Positions 1 through 8,471 of a DNA stretch of 64,000 nt are shown piece by piece. The notes under the pieces are model-generated. The model saw only the letters and a program-made list of their open reading frames with translations. It did no database searches and was not told the origin of the DNA. Where the stretch lies: assembly GCF_009765355.1 (NCBI RefSeq), contig NZ_VTHK01000039.1:1-64000 (forward strand). The letters are read 5' to 3'. Position 1 is the first letter of the stretch, and each line of letters opens with the position of its first letter. Source of the stretch: Amycolatopsis anabasis. Its GTDB lineage: Bacteria > Actinomycetota > Actinomycetes > Mycobacteriales > Pseudonocardiaceae. The translations under genes were made by a program, and so were the position numbers.

Positions 1-1088
1 GCATCCCAGTCCTTCCCGGCCTTGAAATCCGCCACGTACAGCCGAACCCACGCGTCCAGGATCAACCCGGCCGCCGCGAGCCGCGCCGCGAACGTCTTGC
101 CCTGCCGAGGAATCGCCCCGACGAGCAGCGACGTCCACACCAGCGGCAGGTCAATCCGCCGGTCCCGCGCGTCCCGGCCGAACGGCACCGGTCGCCACGC
201 GTCCCACCGCGTCACGCCGAGGAGCGGTGTCCGCAGCGGCGGCGAGGCGTACGGGTCTTCATCGGCCACCCACATCGACACACGCCCCGCATGCCCGCCG
301 TTTCCGCGCACCCGTTCGACAATGAGCTGGACCTCATCGACCGCCAACGCCGACGCGAGCGCTTCGCGGTTCTTCACGACGTCGGCTGCCTTGCGCGTCG
401 CGGGCAAGTCGACCGTGACGGCCCACCCGTCGCCGACTCGAGTCGCCCGTTCGACCAGTCGGAGCGACTCGTCCTTGCCGATCAGCTTCGCGTCCCGGAA
501 CGCGTCCACCAAAACTTGCGGGTCCATCGTCCAGGTCAACGTGCGCGGCCCGGCGAGCGCGGGTTTCCGCCCTGGGCTGCCGTCCTTGCGGCGGCCCAGA
601 ATCGCCAGCGCCACGGACGCGGCGGCTCCGCCGATCCACAGTGGATCGTTCCCGTACACCAAGTTCACCACCGCGACCGCCACGGCCGCGAGGGCGAGCA
701 CTACGCCCGTCACCTTCCACCGGAACAGCGTGAGCGCTCGGATCTCCGTGAACTTGTCGGCGAGCTTCTCCGACTCCTCAGCCGCTGTGCGGTAGTCCCG
801 CACGGTGACCCAGCCGCGCCACCACCGCGCGCCGACCACGACACCGCGCACAACCGCGCCGAGGAACCGCAAGGGCGACAGCACTACCCACACCACGGCG
901 TCCTTCGCAGCCTGAACGGCCTGTGGCTTGCTCTTCAGCCACAACGGCACCCGCGGCGAGTGCAGCCACCACAACACGAAGCGGTTCCGCCGCCGCTCTC
1001 GCCGACGTGGTTGCGGCAATGTGTCGTCGATCAACTCGCCGTCCAGCACCGGATCGGCCTTCACCGGCAAGGCGTCCGACTCAGTCAT
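1..1088 (-). CDS. FtsK/SpoIIIE-type conjugal transfer ATPase (TraB-like), C-terminus outside window
   Basis: This reading frame starts at ATG 1088 and stays open to the window edge (362 residues seen), so only the N-terminal part is visible. A basic N-terminus is followed by two hydrophobic stretches near residues 120-155 (for example VTGVVLALAAVAVAVVNL). A Walker A motif, GAIPRQGKT, lies near residues 322-331, followed by DFKAGKDW. This matches the actinomycete FtsK/TraB translocases that move double-stranded DNA between mycelia. The start overlaps the stop of the upstream gene by 8 bases, so it is translationally coupled to the preceding membrane-protein genes. The call is strong; the exact subfamily is not. 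Confidence 0.85.
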   Translation of the reverse strand, partial: MTESDALPVKADPVLDGELIDDTLPQPRRRERRRNRFVLWWLHSPRVPLWLKSKPQAVQAAKDAVVWVVLSPLRFLGAVVRGVVVGARWWRGWVTVRDYRTAAEESEKLADKFTEIRALTLFRWKVTGVVLALAAVAVAVVNLVYGNDPLWIGGAAASVALAILGRRKDGSPGRKPALAGPRTLTWTMDPQVLVDAFRDAKLIGKDESLRLVERATRVGDGWAVTVDLPATRKAADVVKNREALASALAVDEVQLIVERVRGNGGHAGRVSMWVADEDPYASPPLRTPLLGVTRWDAWRPVPFGRDARDRRIDLPLVWTSLLVGAIPRQGKTFAARLAAAGLILDAWVRLYVADFKAGKDWD

Positions 1089-1782
1089 CGGCCACCTCCG
1101 CGAGCAACGCCCGGGCCAGCTTGGGAGACAGCCCGCGCGAGCACCCCGTCACCTGCCGAACCCACGCTGGCGTGATCGCGACGTCCGGTGTCCAACTCGC
1201 CCGAGCGTCAGCCAGGTAGTCCGCGAACAGCTTCCGACGCCCCGCGTTCACGGACTCGCCGTGAACGCTTCGCCGTTCACCGGCCGCTACCATCACGGCA
1301 TCGGTCAGCTTGTCCCGCAGATCGGTGATCGCCTCAACCGCGGCGAACACGACCAGCGGCGGCACGGAGTGCAGCACGATCGCCGCAGGCTCGCCATCCG
1401 CATAGGACGCCCACGTGTTCATGACGTACGTAGCAGCCAACGTGAACCACTTCGCCCGCCGGACCCAGGCACCGGTCCGAACCTGGTACCGCGCAGTCAC
1501 CTGCTCGGCGCGAAGAATCGCCAGCAGCACAAGCGAAACTGTCGGGTCCAGCACCCACGCGGCGAGCCAGGGCAACGACCACGGCCGTGTCCCAGCTGAC
1601 GCGAAGGTCTGGACGTTGGTCATCGTGAAAGCCAGCCCGAGCACGATCCCGGTCCAGCACATCCAATCGACCTGCCGACGAACCCGCTCGATCCGCAGCG
1701 CCACGACGTCCGGATCGGTCTGGTACGCCCGCAGCTCCGCGGCCTCGGCTGCGTCCTGGGCCAGCCGTTGCGCCCGCGTCAT
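1081..1782 (-). CDS. DUF2637-like membrane protein of an integrative element
   Basis: I place the start at ATG 1782 (MTRAQRLAQD), which overlaps the stop of the upstream gene by 4 bases; the frame is open further upstream but that part is not protein-like. The 233-residue product has an N-terminal charged helix. Several hydrophobic segments follow (WMCWTGIVLGLAFTMTNVQ, then WVLDPTVSLVLLAIL, FTLAATYVMNTWASY and IVLHSVPPLVVFAAVEAI) and then a soluble C-terminus. This layout resembles DUF2637 proteins found next to FtsK/TraB genes on actinomycete conjugative elements, where Spd-like membrane proteins help plasmid spread. The role in transfer is inferred from position. Confidence 0.7.
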   Translation of the reverse strand: MTRAQRLAQDAAEAAELRAYQTDPDVVALRIERVRRQVDWMCWTGIVLGLAFTMTNVQTFASAGTRPWSLPWLAAWVLDPTVSLVLLAILRAEQVTARYQVRTGAWVRRAKWFTLAATYVMNTWASYADGEPAAIVLHSVPPLVVFAAVEAITDLRDKLTDAVMVAAGERRSVHGESVNAGRRKLFADYLADARASWTPDVAITPAWVRQVTGCSRGLSPKLARALLAEVADD

Positions 1783-2108
1783 CGGCGACCACCCCGCTTC
1801 GAGCTGTCGACCGTGGTCACGGTCATCGCCCTGGTCAGCGCGTAGGACGCGAACAGAGCGGGGAGCCCGAGCACCGCGAGCAGCAACCACCGATTGCCCG
1901 GATGTGTGATGACGACCCACTGAACGGCCACGATCAACGCGGCGTTGAACAGCACACGGCCGACCAGCGAGACCAGTCGCGCTCCACTACGCGCCGCTTC
2001 CGCGGCGGCCTTCGCCCGGCGAGCACCGGCCCGCCATACCCAGAACAGCACGAGCAGCACGCCCACTCCGGCGATGATCTGCGTCGGCGTCACGCTGATG
2101 CCGTTCAT
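1779..2108 (-). CDS. Small membrane protein in the transfer operon
   Basis: The ATG at 2108 overlaps the stop of the WhiB-like gene as ATGA, and the stop overlaps the next start in the same way. The 109-residue product begins MNGISVTPTQII. It has one hydrophobic helix near residues 9-24 (IIAGVGVLLVLFWVW), an Ala/Arg-rich linker, and two more hydrophobic stretches (LFNAALIVAVQWVVI and LLLAVLGLPALFASYAL). I do not recognise a family. Its place between a regulator and the transfer ATPase suggests a membrane role in conjugation or element spread. Confidence 0.65.
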   Translation of the reverse strand: MNGISVTPTQIIAGVGVLLVLFWVWRAGARRAKAAAEAARSGARLVSLVGRVLFNAALIVAVQWVVITHPGNRWLLLAVLGLPALFASYALTRAMTVTTVDSSKRGGRR

Positions 2109-2440
2109 CGCGGCCCCCGCTCGGCTCGCTCGCCGCGTCGCAGCCAGTGCGGGTGAAGCGCCCGACGGTCGTCGTCGGTCATCCCGCCCCAGACGCCAAC
2201 CGTCGCCGCGCCCGCCGTGCGCAGCTCCAGCTCGAGGCACTCGTCCTGGGCCGGGCAGCCGCCGCACAACCGCTTCGCCAACTCGCTGTCGGTCCGTGCT
2301 TCCGGCGGTTCGCTGCCCGGCGACGGCCACATACAAGCGCCTTCGCTGGTCACGACATCGGTCAGGACGTGCGAGGGAACCCACCGCAGGCGGTCCAGCC
2401 GCCACGCGATACCGATCAGCCAGAGGTCATCGGCGTACAT
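2105..2440 (-). CDS. WhiB-family Fe-S transcription factor
   Basis: The 111-residue protein carries the four-cysteine WhiB signature: a Cys in EGACMWP near residue 36, then CGGCPAQDEC near residues 59-68. The GVWGG turn follows near residue 83, with a basic tail. WhiB proteins bind a 4Fe-4S cluster and regulate transcription with the principal sigma factor. The start at 2440 is supported by a GGAGGTGCGGC ribosome-binding site. It overlaps the end of the upstream HTH gene by 25 bases and the start of the next gene by 4, so it belongs to the transfer operon and probably controls element genes. Confidence 0.88.
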   Translation of the reverse strand: MYADDLWLIGIAWRLDRLRWVPSHVLTDVVTSEGACMWPSPGSEPPEARTDSELAKRLCGGCPAQDECLELELRTAGAATVGVWGGMTDDDRRALHPHWLRRGERAERGPR

Positions 2441-2628
2441 GCCGCACCTCCGTCCTGCTTCTGGGTGCCGAGCAGCCGAGCCAGCTCGATCGACGACACC
2501 CGCAGACCGGAGCGGCAGCGGGTCGCCCGCAGCTCTCCCGTCCGGATCGCCCGGCTCACGGCCGAGCGGGAGACGCCCAGAATCCAGGCGGCTTGCTGAA
2601 TGGTGTGGAAAGTCGTTTGCGTGTTCAT
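2416..2628 (-). CDS. Excisionase-like helix-turn-helix protein
   Basis: This short protein (70 residues from ATG 2628, MNTQTTFHTI) has the layout of MerR/Xis-like DNA-binding domains used as excisionases or small repressors. The helix-turn-helix segment is IQQAAWILGVSRSAVSRAIR, followed by a wing-like RATRCRSGLRVSSIELARLL. The frame is open slightly further upstream, but only with a TTG codon and no ribosome-binding site. It is the first gene of the minus-strand transfer operon and faces the XRE regulator at 2785 across a 156-bp divergent promoter region. Whether it acts as an excisionase cannot be decided here, because no integrase gene is in the window. Confidence 0.7.
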   Translation of the reverse strand: MNTQTTFHTIQQAAWILGVSRSAVSRAIRTGELRATRCRSGLRVSSIELARLLGTQKQDGGAACTPMTSG

Positions 2629-2784
2629 AAGGAAGACCAATCTGATGATTTCAATACTATGTTGTTGATTTCAGCGCTGCCGAGAGCGCGTTTGTCCGAC
2701 GCGCCGCTGGCAATGCGCTAGGCGACGTGGTGAAAGCTCAACGAACCGCTAATCTCGGCGCTGAGGCGGAGCGCGGAGGAATAC

Positions 2785-3165
2785 GTGTCGGAAGATTGGG
2801 CGGCGGTCGCGAAGGCGATCGACATGCGCGTGAACGAACTCGGCTGGCGGCAACGCGAGCTGGCCGAGCGATCGCACGTCTCGCAGGCGATCGTGCGCGA
2901 GCTGCAGCACCACACCGTGGAGCGGCGCCGGAGCGCTCGTACGCTCGAAGCGCTCTCGACGACGCTCGGCTGGCACCCGCAACACCTCTTGGCGGTACTG
3001 CAAAACCGCACACCGCCGCACCCGGACGAGCCGGCCGACGACGGCCACGAACTGTGGTCCCGGCTGGACGCGCTCGAGCAACGCCTGCTCGAGATCACCG
3101 AGCGGCTGGAAGACGTTCAGTCGAACCTCGCGACCGTGGTCGAGCATGTCCGCTCGAAGCGTTAG
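2785..3165 (+). CDS. XRE-family regulator with C-terminal coiled coil
   Basis: GTG 2785 follows a GCGGAGGA ribosome-binding site. Residues about 8-70 form an HTH_3/XRE domain (RVNELGWRQRELAERSHVSQ, then REL and a second helix pair with TLEALSTTLGWHP). The C-terminal part (LWSRLDALEQRLLEITERLEDVQSNLATVVEHV) is a regular heptad-like coiled coil, probably for dimerisation. It is transcribed away from the transfer operon and is a likely repressor of that operon. No enzymatic domain is visible. Confidence 0.8.
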   Translation: MSEDWAAVAKAIDMRVNELGWRQRELAERSHVSQAIVRELQHHTVERRRSARTLEALSTTLGWHPQHLLAVLQNRTPPHPDEPADDGHELWSRLDALEQRLLEITERLEDVQSNLATVVEHVRSKR

Positions 3166-3309
3166 CCGCGGGCGATTCGGGCTGGTGAACCAGGTAATTT
3201 CCATACCTGAGATTCAAGGCCGAATCGGCGCCCGATCCCATGCACAACCAGTGCAGGAGCAGTGCACAAGCACCGCATATCCAGTGCATTCCCGCATTGC
3301 GGAGCGCCG

Positions 3310-4869
3310 ATGAGCCGCGCAGGCGAATGGACTGGGCGATCAGCTTCAGCGCTTCAAGCCGCCTTACGGCTGAGCAACGAGAAATTCGCGGAAAAGCTCG
3401 GAATCGGCGCGCGCACCGTGGCGTCCTGGCACCAGAAGCCAGGACTACGCCCTCAGTCCGAGATGCAACAGGTCCTGGACACCGCTCTCCAGCGCGCATC
3501 CGACGCCGAGCGCGCCCGATTCGATGAACTCATCGACGGGTCGGCAGAGTCCAGCACGGCGCCGGACACCTCGGAAGCCGACCGCCGACTTGCCGCTGAC
3601 CCGCACATCGGCGCAGCTCTCGAATGGCTCGACCGGCATGCGCACTGGTCCCCAGGCACCAGCCGTCGCACCGTCGCGTCCCGAGTCACAATGGTCGACC
3701 CCCACGCTCTTCACGACCGCGCAACCCGGCGAACATGGGTCAGCCAGCGTGATGTTTTGGACGCGCTGACCGCCTACTACGGCAACCACCTCGACGACCA
3801 CGGCCTGTACGGCGGCCACTGTGGCGAGCTTGCCGTGAACACCAGCGTCCTGACCTGCCCGAATTGGCTCGACCTGGACTGCGAACTCCGGCCGCAGTAC
3901 GACCGGCTCACCGTCGCGACCCGCGCCCCAGAAGCTGACCTCGAACTCGACGAGCACGCTGCGGACGTCGCTGTTCAGCGGTTGGCCGAGACGCTGTCCA
4001 TGAACACCCGGCTCGTGAACGGCCCGATCTACCGCCTCGCGCAGACCAACATCCGTGAACACCACCTCGGCGGGTCGTTCGGCATCACGCACTTCGTGCA
4101 CTACGCCCTGACCATGGACCTGCTCGAGAGCGAACTCGTCGACGCCATCGCCAGCGGTTCGCCGTCGTTGCCTCTGCGTGACCGCTATCTGCCCGACCTG
4201 CGCTCCGTGCTGGATACCGGCGCGCGGCTCTGCGCTGGCGGCGCCCTCGCACTCACCGCGATCGCTCGCCCGGCCGACCCGTACCGCGGAGCGGCGGACT
4301 ACGTCCTGCTCGTCCAGGAGCGTTCCAGCCAGGTTCTCAACGCCGCTCGCCGCCTGGCCGTCATCCCCAAGTGCTTCCACCAGCCGCTCAACGACCTCCG
4401 CCGAGACGGCCAGGTCGGCGCAACGCTCCGGCGGGAGATGGAGGAAGAACTCTTCGGACGTCCCGACGTCGACAGCACTCTCAACGAGATGGTCGCGGCC
4501 GACCCGATGCACCCGAGCAGGCTTTCCGAACCCATGCGCTGGCTACTCGCCGAACCCGGACGTCTCCGGATGGAGTGCACCGGTTTCGGCCTGAACCTGG
4601 TGAGCGGGAACTACGAATTCGCCAGTCTTATCGTGATCGACGACGAAGAATTCTGGACACGATTCGGCGGCGTGATTGAAGCCAACTGGGAATCGTCCAC
4701 GCTTCACCAGTATTCAACTCTCGATCCGGAACTCGTCACGGACTTACTGGGTGATGTAGCGTGGAGCAATGAAGGACTGTTCGCCATGATGCAAGGACTT
4801 CGACGCCTCGCGGAAATCGGCGGAGCGCGCGTGAATTTACCACGAATCGAATGGGAGATCAGCCAGTGA
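3310..4869 (+). CDS. HTH regulator with large C-terminal domain containing a Nudix-like segment
   Basis: I choose ATG 3310 (MSRAGEWTGR) because GGAG lies five bases upstream; the frame is open from 3262. The N-terminal HTH (RLSNEKFAEKLGIGARTVASWH) is followed by about 370 residues that align along their length with the product of 5205-6689. Shared blocks include WLDRHxxWSPGT, LPDLRSVLD, RLCAGGALALTAIARPADPY, MHPSRLS and RLRMECTGFG. The segment LLVQERSSQVLNAARRLAVI followed by GATLRREMEEELFG resembles a Nudix fold with a Nudix-box-like helix that lacks the usual final Gly spacing. It is probably a regulator that senses a small molecule, but this is inference. Its stop overlaps the cupin gene start (GTGA). 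Confidence 0.7.
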   Translation: MSRAGEWTGRSASALQAALRLSNEKFAEKLGIGARTVASWHQKPGLRPQSEMQQVLDTALQRASDAERARFDELIDGSAESSTAPDTSEADRRLAADPHIGAALEWLDRHAHWSPGTSRRTVASRVTMVDPHALHDRATRRTWVSQRDVLDALTAYYGNHLDDHGLYGGHCGELAVNTSVLTCPNWLDLDCELRPQYDRLTVATRAPEADLELDEHAADVAVQRLAETLSMNTRLVNGPIYRLAQTNIREHHLGGSFGITHFVHYALTMDLLESELVDAIASGSPSLPLRDRYLPDLRSVLDTGARLCAGGALALTAIARPADPYRGAADYVLLVQERSSQVLNAARRLAVIPKCFHQPLNDLRRDGQVGATLRREMEEELFGRPDVDSTLNEMVAADPMHPSRLSEPMRWLLAEPGRLRMECTGFGLNLVSGNYEFASLIVIDDEEFWTRFGGVIEANWESSTLHQYSTLDPELVTDLLGDVAWSNEGLFAMMQGLRRLAEIGGARVNLPRIEWEISQ

Positions 4870-5216
4870 GTGACGGGTGGACTGCCGGAAACGCCAACGA
4901 GGACGCGACCGACACGCGCGGCTGGCTGATCGGCCACTTCATCGACCCGTCGCAGGGTGTGCGCTCGTCCAAGGACGTAGAAGTCAAGTGGGCCAACCAC
5001 CCCGCAGGCGACAAGCGACCCGAATGGACCTCCGACGACCAACGCACCACACTCGTCCTCCTCATCTCCGGCGAGTTTCGCGTCGACGTCACCGGCGGCA
5101 CCAAGACCATGACGCGCCAAGGCGACTATGTCATGTGGGGACCGGGAATTGATCATTCCTGGGAAGCTTTGTCCGATTCCGTCGTCATGACCGTCCGCTG
5201 GCCTTCAGCAACCTAA
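4866..5216 (+). CDS. Small cupin-domain protein
   Basis: GTG 4866 overlaps the stop of the upstream regulator, so the two are coupled; an in-frame ATG at 4851 is possible but lacks a better ribosome-binding site. The 116-residue product has a single cupin barrel: KDVEVKWANHPAGDKRPEWT, then TLVLLISGEFRVDVTGGTKTMTRQGDYVMWGPGIDHSWEALSDSVVMTVRW. The final His in GIDHSWEA is a usual cupin metal ligand. Such proteins often bind a sugar or organic acid ligand. The gene is sandwiched between two related HTH regulators and ends 12 bases inside the converging one, which suggests that it supplies or senses their signal. Confidence 0.75.
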   Translation: MSDGWTAGNANEDATDTRGWLIGHFIDPSQGVRSSKDVEVKWANHPAGDKRPEWTSDDQRTTLVLLISGEFRVDVTGGTKTMTRQGDYVMWGPGIDHSWEALSDSVVMTVRWPSAT

Positions 5217-6689
5217 CTCCACGGCGGGAATCTTCACTCGATCCCGGCCTATTTGGCCAAGTCGACCCAACCCCTGAAGCAGGGCAAACAGCCCTTCATT
5301 GCTCCAGGCTTCATCCACAATCAATCCGCTGATCAGATCGCTGTCAAGGGTCGAATATCGCCGCAGATCAGCCGATTCCCAATTCGCTTCAATGTCACCA
5401 CCGAACCGCGACCAAAATTCGTCGTCCTCGATCACAACCAAACTGGCGAACTCATAATTTCCGCTGACCAGGTTGAAACCGAACCCGGTGCACTCCATCC
5501 GCAACCGTCCAGGTTGCTCGGCCAGCCAACGCATCGGCGCCGACAGCCTGCTCGGGTGCATCGGGTCGGCCGCGCGCTGTCCGCCCGCAGTGTTGTCGAC
5601 GTCAGCGCGCCCGAACAGCTCCTTCTCCAGTTCGCGCCGCAGCGTCGCCCCGATCCGCGCGTCCGCGCGGTGATCCACCAAGGGCCGATGGAACGCCTTG
5701 GGGATGACCGCCAACCTGCCCGCCGCGTTAAGCACGCGTCCAGAACGCTCCTGGACGAGCAACAGGTAGTCCGCCCCACCGCAGTACGGATCGGCAGGCC
5801 GCGCGATCGCCGTCAACGCCAGAACCCCACCCGCGCACAACCGCCCGGCCAGATCGAGCACCGCCGCGAAGTCCGGCAAGTACTTGTCCCGCAACGGCAC
5901 ATCCCCAGGCCGCAGGCGCCTCCCGGCCACCAAGCTATCGCCCAGCTCGCGCTCCAGCAGATCCACGCTCAAGGCGTACTGAACGAACGGGACCAACCCG
6001 ACCTTGCCCACGACGGCCCCGCGTCCGGCCTCAAGCTCCAATAGCCGGTAGATCGGCACGTCCGCGATCCGCACGTCATCCGCCGCAGCTTCCGCCAGCC
6101 GCCGAACCGCGGCGCTCTCGTCGACGCCGTGGCCCGGCCGTTCGACGTCGGGCAACAACGCGAGCCGATCGCATTCAGGAGCCAACGGACACGCCAAGTC
6201 CGTCCACTCTGGACGAGTCAGGATGCTGGTCTGCACCGCAGCGTCCCCAAAGCGAGCCCGGTACATCGAATGCCCAGAAGGCGGTTGGCCGTAGTAATCC
6301 GCCAACGCTTCGGCAAGGCGCCCTCGACCGACCGCCAGCCGGGCGCGCCGATCCACTGGCACCCGGGCTTGGACCCGTCCGCGGGTCGTACCTGGACTCC
6401 AACCGACATGCCGGTCCAGCCAGCCGAACGCAGGCTCAAGCTCGGACCAGCCCTCCATCTTCGGCGCCGGAGCCGGGAGCACCTCGATGAGCCGCCGCAG
6501 CTCGTCCGTCGACCGCCCGAGCACCTTCGCCAGCTTCGGCCACTGGAACGGAAGCGGCGCGTAGTCACCGGCTTCCCAACGGATCACCGTGGACCGATCG
6601 ACGCGCATGACCTCCGCGAGCTTCTCCTGAGTCAGTCCAGCCGCCTTGCGAGCTGAAACTAGCTCTGTCCGTCGTCGAAAGCTGACCAC
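5205..6689 (-). CDS. HTH regulator, paralogue of the 3310-4869 protein
   Basis: I place the start at GTG 6689 because GAGG lies six bases upstream (6699-6696); the frame is open up to 6875 without protein-like sequence. The XRE helix-turn-helix (RRTELVSARKAAGLTQEKLA, then EVMRVDRSTVIRWEAGDYAPLP) is clear. The remaining part (about 400 residues) is homologous to the 3310-4869 product, with WLDRHVGWSPGTTRG, RLCAGGVLALTAIARPADPY, a RRELEKELFG helix, MHPSRLSAPMRW and LRMECTGFGFNLVSGNYEF. Its HTH is more canonical than that of the paralogue. It converges on the cupin gene and overlaps its end by 12 bases. Confidence 0.75.
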   Translation of the reverse strand: MVSFRRRTELVSARKAAGLTQEKLAEVMRVDRSTVIRWEAGDYAPLPFQWPKLAKVLGRSTDELRRLIEVLPAPAPKMEGWSELEPAFGWLDRHVGWSPGTTRGRVQARVPVDRRARLAVGRGRLAEALADYYGQPPSGHSMYRARFGDAAVQTSILTRPEWTDLACPLAPECDRLALLPDVERPGHGVDESAAVRRLAEAAADDVRIADVPIYRLLELEAGRGAVVGKVGLVPFVQYALSVDLLERELGDSLVAGRRLRPGDVPLRDKYLPDFAAVLDLAGRLCAGGVLALTAIARPADPYCGGADYLLLVQERSGRVLNAAGRLAVIPKAFHRPLVDHRADARIGATLRRELEKELFGRADVDNTAGGQRAADPMHPSRLSAPMRWLAEQPGRLRMECTGFGFNLVSGNYEFASLVVIEDDEFWSRFGGDIEANWESADLRRYSTLDSDLISGLIVDEAWSNEGLFALLQGLGRLGQIGRDRVKIPAVELGC

Positions 6690-6857
6690 CGAACACCTCA
6701 TCCATACCGACTGGAACATCAGCCTAGCACCAGTATTAGCAGTTAGATGCGTGGACTGCGACGTCCCTGTGACAAAACTCCGCCGTTTCCGCCCTGGGTA
6801 TACCCGCACACTCCGGATTGGATGATTTCGACACATCCGGCGATCAGAGGAGCGAGC

Positions 6858-7328
6858 GTGACCGGCGGCAAGCACAACTCACTACTGCCGCGTCCTGTTC
6901 GACAGGTCTACGTCCAGTGGTACCGGTGCGTGATCGACGGGCTCGACCACGCGGTGAGAGACGAGAACTTCGCCCGCGGCCTGCACGATGGGCACGGACG
7001 CTATGACGCGATCTGCGGGCACCAAGTCTTGATCGGCTCCACCTTGCTTCCGCCGGGCACGCGGTGCCCGCGCTGCTCCGTCTACCTGCGGGCGATTGCC
7101 TCGAGGCCCCTCGTTGAGGCGCGGATGCGCCCGCACCGTCACCGCAAGCCGAGCCGACTCCGCCGGTTGTTTCAGCCGCACAAGCCCCCGGCCGTCCCGT
7201 CGCCACGCCTCCTCCTTGTGGCATCCGCCTCTCAGCGGGACGGCCGGGCCTCACCCCCGGTAGGCGCGGACTCCACCCCGATGGTTTCCGCGTCTACCGG
7301 TTCCACCTCTGGGAGCGGTGTCCGGTGA
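6858..7328 (+). CDS. Hypothetical protein with CxxC zinc-ribbon-like segment
   Basis: GTG 6858 follows GAGGA at a suitable distance; the frame is open from 6747. The 156-residue product has a compact N-terminal part (VYVQWYRCVIDGLDHAVRDE). A segment CGHQVLIGSTLLPPGTRCPRC, positioned like a small zinc ribbon, comes next, and a Pro/Ser-rich basic tail ends it. I do not recognise the family. It is the first gene of a tightly coupled three-gene operon, since its stop overlaps the next start as GTGA. Confidence 0.6.
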   Translation: MTGGKHNSLLPRPVRQVYVQWYRCVIDGLDHAVRDENFARGLHDGHGRYDAICGHQVLIGSTLLPPGTRCPRCSVYLRAIASRPLVEARMRPHRHRKPSRLRRLFQPHKPPAVPSPRLLLVASASQRDGRASPPVGADSTPMVSASTGSTSGSGVR

Positions 7329-7849
7329 GCCGCCAAGGGTTGTTCATCGCGAGGCCATTGCCGGGCACGGTCGGCGAGACCAAGCGAGTCGTGCACCTGT
7401 TCCCCGTGCCCACCGACGAGCCCATCCCCGAGGAGTTGACCGCGCTCTGCAAGGCACACTTCTTACGTGGCGACCTCGAGGGGCTCCTGCGGGTGACCGG
7501 GGCACCGTGCGAAGTGTGCTTGAGCCGCATCCCCTCGCCAGCCGAGGAACTCCCGCCGGTCGCGGACGACGTGTCGGAGCGGTTGGCCGCGATCGAGCGC
7601 TTGGTGGAACGTCTCGCCCAGCAGATCGACGACGTGAGCGCGGGCATCTCCGTACTGCGGCGGCGACGGAGGTTGACGGATCGAGAACTGCTCGACGCGG
7701 CCCGCCGGGCGGAGATCCGCCTGCGCCACCTGTACACGGACCTGTTCTATCCCGGCCCCGGACAAGCCGACGACATACGCCGCCTCGCCGATCAGCTCAC
7801 GGACCTGGCCCAAGCACTCGTGTTGCGCGCTGGTGAGTGGGACACGTGA
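7325..7849 (+). CDS. Hypothetical protein with CxxC and coiled coil
   Basis: GTG 7325 overlaps the previous stop. The 174-residue product has an N-terminal globular part with Cys residues in ALCKAHF and APCEVCLSR, which may form a metal site. A helical segment rich in charged heptads follows (VSERLAAIERLVERLAQQID) and then a basic helix. No family is recognised. Its stop overlaps the next start (GTGA), so it is co-translated with its neighbours. A structural or regulatory role for the element is a guess only. Confidence 0.6.
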   Translation: MSRQGLFIARPLPGTVGETKRVVHLFPVPTDEPIPEELTALCKAHFLRGDLEGLLRVTGAPCEVCLSRIPSPAEELPPVADDVSERLAAIERLVERLAQQIDDVSAGISVLRRRRRLTDRELLDAARRAEIRLRHLYTDLFYPGPGQADDIRRLADQLTDLAQALVLRAGEWDT

Positions 7850-8109
7850 GCGGCGTCGAGGAACTCAAGGCCGCCGTTCGCGCAGTGGCGCAGGCGCTTG
7901 AACAAGGGCCGGACGACGGCGCGGCATTAGCGCAGCAAGGCTTGCAGCAGGCACGCGCGAGCCTTGCCGCCTTGATGACCGGCTCGGCGAACCAGAATGT
8001 CGATCCGGCGATCGCCGTGATCCAGGAAGGTATCCAGATGGCCGACGCGCTGTTCTCGAAGATCATGGACGCCAAGGACGTGATCAACGCCGTAGCCGAC
8101 GCCGTATAG
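7846..8109 (+). CDS. Small hypothetical helical protein
   Basis: The GTG at 7846 overlaps the upstream stop. The 87-residue product is almost entirely amphipathic helix (VEELKAAVRAVAQALEQGPD and later PAIAVIQEGIQMADALFSKI), acidic and without cysteine. It is the last gene of the 6858-8109 operon and is followed directly by the octamer-repeat region. I recognise no family. Confidence 0.6.
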   Translation: MSGVEELKAAVRAVAQALEQGPDDGAALAQQGLQQARASLAALMTGSANQNVDPAIAVIQEGIQMADALFSKIMDAKDVINAVADAV

Positions 8110-8142
8110 CCCAACTCACGGGCTGCCGCGCAGTCGCCGGAG

Positions 8143-8341
8143 TGTGACGGCTCGTCTGACACGCCTCGAAAATGGCCACAGACGGCCGCTCAAGCCTGCT
8201 TGTGACGGGTCCCGAGGCATCCGCCACAGCCGTCACAAATGACGTTTCCCCAGGTCAACACACACTGGCAACCGTCACAGCTAGCGTGACGGCTCGAGGG
8301 ACTGGTTGTGACGGCCAATTTTGTGACAACTTTCGTGACAG
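8143..8341. repeat. Cluster of TGTGACGG octamers in both orientations
   Basis: Within 200 bp there are five exact copies of TGTGACGG or its complement, at 8143-8150, 8201-8208, 8230-8237 (complement), 8272-8279 (complement) and 8307-8314. Near copies lie at 8285-8292, 8322-8329 and 8334-8341. The 8110-8471 gap holds no other convincing feature. Short clustered repeats of this size are what TraB-type translocases recognise in a clt locus, or what a replication initiator or regulator binds as iterons. The sequence shows the cluster; the function is inferred. Confidence 0.7.
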
Positions 8342-8471
8342 CGTTCGTGGCGTTCGCTGCCATGCGCACAGCGACTCGTGTTGCTAGTAACCGATGGCTC
8401 TAGCCAATGAAACGTAAGACCGTCGTCTTGCGACTAACCATCACCCCGTTGATCGACGGAAGGGAGCGAGG

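Noticed and set aside
8172..8387. A short plus-strand frame across the octamer cluster
   Set aside because: Its codons follow the repeats and no ribosome-binding site precedes it; the repeat explanation is better.
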